Below are positions 22,581-27,748 of a DNA stretch of 27,748 nt, in pieces. Location of the stretch: NCBI GenBank assembly GCA_029939545.1, contig JAOZSS010000005.1:1-27748 (forward strand). Direction: 5' to 3'. This DNA comes from Kiritimatiellia bacterium (GTDB taxonomy: Bacteria > Verrucomicrobiota > Kiritimatiellia > UBA8416 > JABMPJ01). The position numbers were made by a program, and so were the translations under genes. The first letter of the stretch is position 1; each line of letters starts with the position of its first letter. The notes under the pieces were generated by a model. It had not been told where the DNA came from and searched no databases. It saw only the letters and a program-made list of their open reading frames with translations.

Positions 22581-24743
22581 GTGCCGCAAGCATCGTCCCA
22601 ACCGAACGAGACACTGACCGGAACCGTCGAGAGCATCGTGTTCCGTGCCGAAGATACCGGCTACACGGTCTGCAGTCTGAAAGTGCCCGAGCGCAAGGAT
22701 ACGGCTGCGGTCGTAGGCACCTGCGCCGCCATCTGGGTAGGCGAGACGCTGCGTGCCGAAGGCACGTGGATACGCCATCCCAAACACGGCTATCAATTTC
22801 GGGCCACCGCCATGATCTGCGTGGCACCCACCTCCGAACGCGGCATTGAGCGCTACCTGGCCTCCGGCATGGTGAGAGGCGTCGGCAAGGAACTGGCCCG
22901 ACGCCTTGTGGCCGCGTTCGGCGAGGATACGCTCAGAGTTATCGACAAAGAGTCCGAGCGCCTGCGTGAAGTGGATGGTATTGGTCCCAAGCGCCGTAAG
23001 CGAATCAAGGAGAGCTGGATCGAACAGCACGCCGTGCGCGACATCATGATCTTCCTGCAGGGCCACGGCATGGGCACCGCGCAGTCGGCACGTATCTACC
23101 GCCAGTATGGCAATGATGCCATCGCTGTGATCTCCGAAAATCCCTACCAGCTCTGTCGCGACGTATGGGGCATCGGCTTCAAAACGGCCGACGGCGTCGC
23201 GATGAGCGTGGGCGTGCCACCGCAGTCGAAGCTGCGTGCCCGGGCCGGCCTGGTCTACACGATGGAAACGCTGGCGAGCGAGGGGCACTGTTTTTGCACG
23301 GATGCCGAGCTCATTCTACAGGCGCAGACCCTGCTCGATATACCGGCCGAAATTCTGAGCGAAGCGCTCGAAAGCGAGCTCGATCGCAAGGAGCTGATCC
23401 GCGACGACAAGCGCATCTACATGGCGGCGCTCTACAAGGCGGAGACGGCCGTCGCCGAACGGCTGATCGCGCTCCAACACACCGACCGAGGCTTCCGGCC
23501 CATCGTCATCGAGAAGGCCGTGCCGTGGGCTGAACAGCGCATGAAGTTCCAGTTTGCCCCGATGCAGGTGGAGGCGCTACAGACCGCGCTGGCGGAGAAG
23601 GTCTCCGTGATTACCGGTGGACCCGGCGTCGGCAAAACCACGATCATCCGCGCCCTGGTAGACGTCTATCGTGTGCGTGGACTCAAGATTGCCCTTGCCG
23701 CTCCCACCGGTCGCGCCGCCAAGCGGATGGAGGAAGCCACGCACCATGCGGCGAGCACACTGCACCGCCTGCTCAAGTTTAACCCCTCTGTCCACGGATT
23801 TGACAAGAACCGGGACAACCCGCTAGATATCGATGTTGTCATACTCGACGAATGCTCCATGATCGACATCGCGCTGATGCACAGTTTTCTCGATGCCCTG
23901 CCGGATCACTGTTGCCTGGTGCTCGTCGGCGATATCGACCAGCTCCCCAGCGTCGGCCCCGGTAATGTGCTGCGCGATATCATCGCCTCCGAGGTCATTG
24001 CCTGCCGTCGTCTGGATCACATTTTTCGCCAGGAAAAAGGCGGCGCCATCGTCCGCAACGCCCACCACGTTAACCATGGCGAAACGTTGGAGGTCGACAA
24101 CTCGGATGGTTCTGACTTCTTCTTTCTCTCGGCCGACCAGCCTGAAGAGGTGATCGACAAGGTCCTGCAGCTCATCACGCGCCGTATTCCCTCGAAGTTC
24201 GGGCTCAACCCAATCCATGACATCCAGGTGCTGACCCCCATGCGTAAGAACCAGCTTGGTACCGAAAACTTGAACGGACTGCTACAGGAGGCGCTCAATC
24301 CGAGGGGTGCCGAGCTGCGGCGATTTGGGCGCTGCTATCGCGAGGGCGACCGGGTCATGCAGATCCGGAACAACTACGACAAAGAAGTCTTCAACGGCGA
24401 CATCGGGTTGGTGCGACATGTCAACGCCGACGAGGAGACCCTCACGGTCGACTTTGACGGGCGTCAGATCGGCTACGACTCCGCCGAGCTTGACGAGCTT
24501 GTCCACGCCTACGCCTGCTCGATCCACAAGTCACAGGGCAGCGAATACCCGGCCGTGATCATCCTGATGACGACACAGCACTTCAAGCTGCTACAGCGCA
24601 ACCTGCTCTACACCGCCATCACGCGCGGCCGCAAGCTGGTCTGCCTGGTGGGACAGCGCAAGGCCATCAGCATGGCCATCCGCAACAACGAGATCCGCCT
24701 GCGCCGCACCGCCCTGCGCCAGCGGCTGGCGATGGCGCGGTAG
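22581..24743 (+). CDS. recD2: RecD2-type ATP-dependent 5'-3' DNA helicase
   Basis: Superfamily 1B helicase acting in DNA repair without RecBC. The 720-residue length and N-terminal layout match RecD2. An OB-like start (LTGTVESIVFRAEDTGYTVC) is followed by helix-hairpin-helix repeats (about 88-145, VRGVGKELARRLV and VDGIGPKRRKRI). Motor motifs are Walker A GGPGVGKTT (346-354), PTGRAAKRM (375-383), DECS (423-426), GDIDQLPSVG (450-459), VHAYACSIHKSQGSE (641-655) and YTAITRGRK (677-685). The reading frame stays open to 22281, but that part overlaps the peptidase gene in another frame. GTG at 22581 (MPQASSQPNETLTG) is the sensible start, with GGAG upstream. Not a RecBCD subunit; no recB or recC is present. 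Confidence 0.93.
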   Translation: MPQASSQPNETLTGTVESIVFRAEDTGYTVCSLKVPERKDTAAVVGTCAAIWVGETLRAEGTWIRHPKHGYQFRATAMICVAPTSERGIERYLASGMVRGVGKELARRLVAAFGEDTLRVIDKESERLREVDGIGPKRRKRIKESWIEQHAVRDIMIFLQGHGMGTAQSARIYRQYGNDAIAVISENPYQLCRDVWGIGFKTADGVAMSVGVPPQSKLRARAGLVYTMETLASEGHCFCTDAELILQAQTLLDIPAEILSEALESELDRKELIRDDKRIYMAALYKAETAVAERLIALQHTDRGFRPIVIEKAVPWAEQRMKFQFAPMQVEALQTALAEKVSVITGGPGVGKTTIIRALVDVYRVRGLKIALAAPTGRAAKRMEEATHHAASTLHRLLKFNPSVHGFDKNRDNPLDIDVVILDECSMIDIALMHSFLDALPDHCCLVLVGDIDQLPSVGPGNVLRDIIASEVIACRRLDHIFRQEKGGAIVRNAHHVNHGETLEVDNSDGSDFFFLSADQPEEVIDKVLQLITRRIPSKFGLNPIHDIQVLTPMRKNQLGTENLNGLLQEALNPRGAELRRFGRCYREGDRVMQIRNNYDKEVFNGDIGLVRHVNADEETLTVDFDGRQIGYDSAELDELVHAYACSIHKSQGSEYPAVIILMTTQHFKLLQRNLLYTAITRGRKLVCLVGQRKAISMAIRNNEIRLRRTALRQRLAMAR

Positions 24744-24745
24744 CT

Positions 24746-24799
24746 GGAGGCGGCCTGCCCTCAGGCCGCAGAAGAGCGGGGTGAGGGCACCCCGCCTCC
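24746..24799. repeat. Composite palindrome with three-way-junction potential
   Basis: Outer stem GGAG (24746-24749) with CTCC (24796-24799) encloses two perfect 8-bp hairpins with 4-nt loops. Arm A is GCGGCCTG (24750-24757) with CAGGCCGC (24762-24769). Arm B is GCGGGGTG (24776-24783) with CACCCCGC (24788-24795). A 6-nt linker joins the arms. It lies 2 nt after the recD2 stop, between convergent genes. There is no T run on the proper side for a standard intrinsic terminator. Confidence 0.8.
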
Positions 24800-24833
24800 A
24801 AAAAGTCGCTCTTGCATGGCGACACCAGCGTCT

Positions 24834-25331
24834 TCAGTGCTGCTCCGTGAACCCTTTTCCGTCGTTCAGGTAGTGCACCATTTCGGGGGGGTGTCCCGCG
24901 CGCCCCACCAATACGATCAGATCCGTGAAACGATTACGTGTACGACTGGCGATGCCCACGATTCGTGCGCCAGCTTTGCACTGTATTGTACCCACCCTGA
25001 TAAACTCATTTTCCTTTACCATCGGGGCCACACCCTCGACCGGTGCGGGAGGGGGCTTGCGGAGAAACACCTCTACTTCCCCGGTATCATCATCGTTGGT
25101 TCGCATCAGGACCAGGTCGGGATAGCCATCAAGATTGAGATCGGCCTCAACGCGGCCCGTCTCTCTAATGGTATCGACTTCCGTTTTCGTGACCACTTCC
25201 GCGGTGTTTGAGAACGACACGTGCCGTGTAAGGCCAAGCCCTGATACAGGCTCTTGTTTCGGCTTACAGCCGCAGAACGCCACCGTCAGCAGCATGGGGA
25301 CATACCATGGTAAACCAGATAGCTTTCGCAT
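24834..25331 (-). CDS. Small exported lipoprotein-like protein with FG-GAP/VCBS-like motif
   Basis: Function unknown. The 165-residue product has a hydrophobic N-terminus (YVPMLLTVAFCGC) ending in cysteines like a lipoprotein signal, though the lipobox is atypical (FCGC, with Cys20 or Cys22 possible). It contains VEADLNLDGYPDLVLM, a DxNxDGxxD calcium-binding loop typical of FG-GAP/VCBS beta-propeller blades. A second weaker blade-like segment (RNRFTDLIVLVGRAGHPPEMVHYLNDGKGF) lies near the C-terminus. Two blades are too few for a closed propeller. GAAAGGAAG before the ATG supports the start. It lies 63 nt downstream of the HAD gene on the same strand and could be in one transcript. Confidence 0.7.
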   Translation of the reverse strand: MRKLSGLPWYVPMLLTVAFCGCKPKQEPVSGLGLTRHVSFSNTAEVVTKTEVDTIRETGRVEADLNLDGYPDLVLMRTNDDDTGEVEVFLRKPPPAPVEGVAPMVKENEFIRVGTIQCKAGARIVGIASRTRNRFTDLIVLVGRAGHPPEMVHYLNDGKGFTEQH

Positions 25332-25394
25332 AGCTTCCTTTCTCCTTCTTTGAGTTCGTTGCGCCTGCCACGCCTTTTCTCTATTTATCCCCTC

Positions 25395-26303
25395 TCAGAG
25401 CCCCAAACTTAACTGCCCGCGCACCTCCACCTTGCGGCCAGAGGGCAGGTCGGGATCGTTGGTGTAGTAAACCGCAAATTTCACACCGGGAAACTCGCGC
25501 GCCAATTCCTGCTCGATGTAGGTTTCAACGGCCAGCGCGTTGCCTTCGTCATCGTCTGAGAATCCGATGCTGATCGGTCGGTCGACTCCGTGCTCGCGGA
25601 GGATGCCGATGACGTGACACACGAAATCACGAATGGCGAACTGTTTGCCCTCCTCCGTCCCGGCGACCTCGTAGTTGTGCTCGCGCAACAACTCACGGAA
25701 GCGCGGCGACATACAGCCGTGATACTTGTTTAGAGAGAGGTAGTACTCCAACACCTCGTCATCGCTGTTCTTGTCGTGGTCCGGCTGCAGCCACGCAAGG
25801 TAACCACGCAGGTTACGCAGCATGGTCCGCTTCTCGTCCGGCGTGAACGTTCGCTCGATGAAGTAGCTGACACCCGCTTTCAGCACATCCGGATCGTGAC
25901 CACGGGCCGTGACGATGGCAAACAACCGACCCTCGATCAGGACGCACTTGAGCGTCTCAAAGCTCGGCGCTCGTGGCATTTCACCACTGACAACACGATC
26001 AATGGCTTCACGGGTATCACGCAGGAAAACATTCTCTTGCTCGATCTCCACGTCGCGGAAATCTCGAAATGCCGCCTCCCAGGATCCATCAGCGGGCGGA
26101 CGGTAGTGCTCTGTGTCGTTCCGAATCAGGCTGAAGAGTGACGTCGATACGGAATAGGGCACCCACTCCCCTTCGTCGGTCAGGTGTTCCAGGTGAATAT
26201 GCGTCGGCATATGCAGGATATTGTCATCCCAATCGAAAACGAAGTAACGCAAATCGCGATGGGCGACGGCGTAGTTGATGTCGTGTGCTTTATCCATTGA
26301 CAT
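25395..26303 (-). CDS. HAD-superfamily protein of unknown substrate
   Basis: Predicted cytoplasmic phosphatase-type HAD protein of 302 residues. Motif I is FVFDWDDNIL (nucleophile D24, acid D26). AIVTARG looks like motif II and is followed by a long helical region. ISIGFSDDDEGNA near residue 260 fits motif IV acidic residues. A basic residue for motif III is expected between but not certain by eye. The sequence between motifs I and II is long (about 100 residues, including HMPTHIHLEHL and a DTREAIDRV segment), suggesting a cap domain. I do not recognise a named family. Start: ATG at 26303 or 26297; neither has a strong ribosome site. Divergent from upp. Confidence 0.7.
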   Translation of the reverse strand: MSMDKAHDINYAVAHRDLRYFVFDWDDNILHMPTHIHLEHLTDEGEWVPYSVSTSLFSLIRNDTEHYRPPADGSWEAAFRDFRDVEIEQENVFLRDTREAIDRVVSGEMPRAPSFETLKCVLIEGRLFAIVTARGHDPDVLKAGVSYFIERTFTPDEKRTMLRNLRGYLAWLQPDHDKNSDDEVLEYYLSLNKYHGCMSPRFRELLREHNYEVAGTEEGKQFAIRDFVCHVIGILREHGVDRPISIGFSDDDEGNALAVETYIEQELAREFPGVKFAVYYTNDPDLPSGRKVEVRGQLSLGL

Positions 26304-26363
26304 AGTGCCCCGGAACGGAGAACTGTATACCAGAGATCATTGCCGCCGACCAGTCGGGAACCC

Positions 26364-26370
26364 GAGGAGG
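26364..26370 (+). promoter_or_regulatory. Ribosome binding site setting the upp start
   Basis: GAGGAGG five nt before the ATG at 26376. It rules out the longer reading from 26340, which would need a TTG start. Confidence 0.8.
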
Positions 26371-26375
26371 CGTAC

Positions 26376-26996
26376 ATGCACCAAGCCGTTGACCATCCTG
26401 TTCTGCAACACAAGCTCAGCTACCTGCGCGACAAGAGCACAAGCAACAAGGACTTCCGCGAACTCACCAGCGAGATTACTATGTTGCTCGCCTACGAGGC
26501 GCTCAAACATGTCGAACTGACCCCGGTCGAGATTGAAACGCCGATCGCCCTCATGACGGCGCAACGGGTGAAGCATGACATCGTTGTGATTCCTGTCCTG
26601 CGTGCCGGCGTCGGCATGTTGAACAGCCTTTGTGCCCTGATGCCGACTGCCAAGGTCGGGTTCATCGGCCTCTACCGCGACCACGACACCAAGCAACCGG
26701 TCGAGTACTACGTCAAACTTCCCCCGGTTACGAACAACCCCATCGTTATCCTGGTCGATCCCATGCTCGCGACCGGCGGCTCCACCGTGGCGGCGATCAA
26801 CCTGATTAAGCGCGAGGGGTTCAATCGCATCACGGTGGTGTCGATTGTGGCGGCGCCTGAAGGGCTGGCCGCCGTTGAATCCAGTCATCCGGATGTACAG
26901 ATCTACACGGCGGCCATCGACGACTGCCTGAACGAGAACAAGTACATCGTTCCCGGCCTTGGGGACGCGGGCGACCGCATCTTCGGCACAGTTTAG
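26376..26996 (+). CDS. upp: Uracil phosphoribosyltransferase
   Basis: Salvages uracil to UMP using PRPP, in the cytoplasm. The 206-residue length is normal. Family features in order are an N-terminal HPVLQHKLSYLRDKST, FRELTSEITMLLAYEA, the PVLRAGVGM loop, the PRPP-binding signature VILVDPMLATGGS, VVSIVAAPEGL, and the C-terminal uracil-binding PGLGDAGDRIFGT. All key motifs look intact. The start is fixed by GAGGAGG. It is a single gene, divergent from the HAD gene and ending 10 nt before the end of the convergent WD40 gene, so the two transcripts may overlap. Confidence 0.96.
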   Translation: MHQAVDHPVLQHKLSYLRDKSTSNKDFRELTSEITMLLAYEALKHVELTPVEIETPIALMTAQRVKHDIVVIPVLRAGVGMLNSLCALMPTAKVGFIGLYRDHDTKQPVEYYVKLPPVTNNPIVILVDPMLATGGSTVAAINLIKREGFNRITVVSIVAAPEGLAAVESSHPDVQIYTAAIDDCLNENKYIVPGLGDAGDRIFGTV

Positions 26997-27006
26997 TGCC
27001 CTTACC

Positions 27007-27748
27007 CTATTCCGGTAGAAGCATGTCGAGTCGGGCCCGGCGTCGCGCGTCGCGTTCGGTGCGCACGGTGTTCGGGTCCGACTGCCAATCCACCGCCGGC
27101 CAGATGCGGGCCGTGCCATCGTTGCCGGCCGAGAGCAGGGCGCGCCCGTCATCAGAGAACTGTAGACTCGAGACCCACCCCTGGTGTCCCTCCAACTTCA
27201 GCAGCTCGCTACCGTTTTCGGCATCCCAGATCCGAATGCCCTGGCGACCGGCCGTCGCCACACGGTGCCCGTCAGGTGTGAAGGCCACCGCAGACACGGC
27301 GCTGCCGGAGCCCTGCAGAACAATCAGCTCTTCCCCGTCCGGAAGGCTCCAGATGCGGGCCGTCATGTCCCGGCTGCCGGTGATTACGCGCTTGCCGTCC
27401 ACCGCACAGGCCATCGTCATCACGTGGTCACTGTGCCCATCAAATTTACCGGCATCATCGCCCGACACCGCATCCCAGATGCGAACGCCGTCCCCCGCCA
27501 TCAGCAGGAACCGCCCGTCCGGCGAGAACGCCACCACACGCGACACGGGATCATCGGCTCGTATCGTGATCGTCCGCTTACCGCTCTCCGCCTCCCACAC
27601 ACGCAGGCCATCGTACCCGACCGTGGCGATGCGCTCGCCGTCCGGAGAAAAGGTCGCCCACGTGATCGCACCGCTGTGTCCGCTCAGGGCGCGTTGCATG
27701 CCACCGGTCGCGCGATTCCAGATGCGCGTATTTCCCTCGTCAGATGCC
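27007..27748 (-). CDS. WD40-repeat protein, partial (N-terminus beyond the window)
   Basis: C-terminal 246 codons of a beta-propeller protein; the frame stays open to the right edge (SDEGNTRIWNRATGG before an internal Met at 27699). At least five WD40 blades are visible. They have GH dipeptides (SGHSGAITWATFSPDG, DGHSDHVMTMACAVDG, EGHQGWVSSLQFSDDG) and W-type ends (LRVWEAESG, VRIWDAVSG, ARIWSLPDG, IRIWDAENG, ARIWPAVDW). Bacterial proteins of this kind often carry an N-terminal Ser/Thr kinase or signalling domain, but that part is not in view. The tail (ERDARRRARLDMLLPE) is basic. Role unknown. Confidence 0.88.
   Translation of the reverse strand, partial: ASDEGNTRIWNRATGGMQRALSGHSGAITWATFSPDGERIATVGYDGLRVWEAESGKRTITIRADDPVSRVVAFSPDGRFLLMAGDGVRIWDAVSGDDAGKFDGHSDHVMTMACAVDGKRVITGSRDMTARIWSLPDGEELIVLQGSGSAVSAVAFTPDGHRVATAGRQGIRIWDAENGSELLKLEGHQGWVSSLQFSDDGRALLSAGNDGTARIWPAVDWQSDPNTVRTERDARRRARLDMLLPE

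Noticed and set aside
21803..22636. Minus-strand open frame of 277 codons across the peptidase gene end
   Set aside because: No domain signal; it overlaps two well-supported plus-strand genes.
1..27748. CRISPR array, insertion sequence, prophage or rRNA
   Set aside because: No regularly spaced direct repeats with spacers, no transposase, integrase or phage genes and no rRNA segments were seen. The repeats present are short palindromes and microsatellite-like tracts.

Overview
This is a GC-rich bacterial chromosome segment from a Gram-negative-type cell: it encodes an outer-membrane porin, a periplasmic binding protein and secreted proteins with Sec signals. The gene set (ECF sigma with a YfbK-type vWA protein, a giant secreted beta-rich protein, PPi-type phosphofructokinase, PilZ, RecD2) and the many short palindromic intergenic repeats suggest the PVC superphylum, perhaps Kiritimatiellota or a relative. 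That placement is inference from gene style; no rRNA or other marker is present.

Layout. 1-3.8 kb: two glycosyltransferases (GT4, GT2/GtrB-like) on +, a PilZ protein on -, and a NUDIX hydrolase on +, separated by repeat-rich spacers. 3.8-17.4 kb: six genes in a row on the minus strand, read right to left as OprO/P-type porin, tandem-domain periplasmic binding protein, NarX-type histidine kinase, ECF sigma factor, anti-sigma/vWA fusion, and a 2146-residue multi-module membrane-anchored protein. The first three are tightly packed or overlapping, the sigma and anti-sigma genes overlap by ATGA, and the remaining gaps are 57 and 85 nt. 17.5-21 kb: a GIY-YIG protein, tRNA-Glu(UUC), PPi-type phosphofructokinase (+), purM (-) and a stand-alone receiver protein (-). 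21.2-24.7 kb: an M20 peptidase and recD2, 7 nt apart on +. 24.8-27.7 kb: a small FG-GAP-like lipoprotein and a HAD-family protein (-), upp (+), and a WD40-repeat protein (-) that runs off the right edge.

Most interesting content. (i) The six-gene minus-strand block reads like an envelope sensing and regulation unit. Outer-membrane uptake, a periplasmic ligand-binding protein without transporter genes and a sensor kinase sit beside an ECF sigma factor. The anti-sigma zinc finger is fused through one membrane helix to a von Willebrand A/YfbK domain, and a giant periplasmic repeat protein follows. (ii) The giant protein looks like two related membrane-anchored halves fused end to end. (iii) Several short repeat or hairpin DNA families occur between genes, and similar repeat tracts lie in frame inside three genes (GT4 C-terminus, a loop of the giant protein, the linker of the anti-sigma/vWA protein). 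This suggests repeat DNA has been captured as protein sequence.
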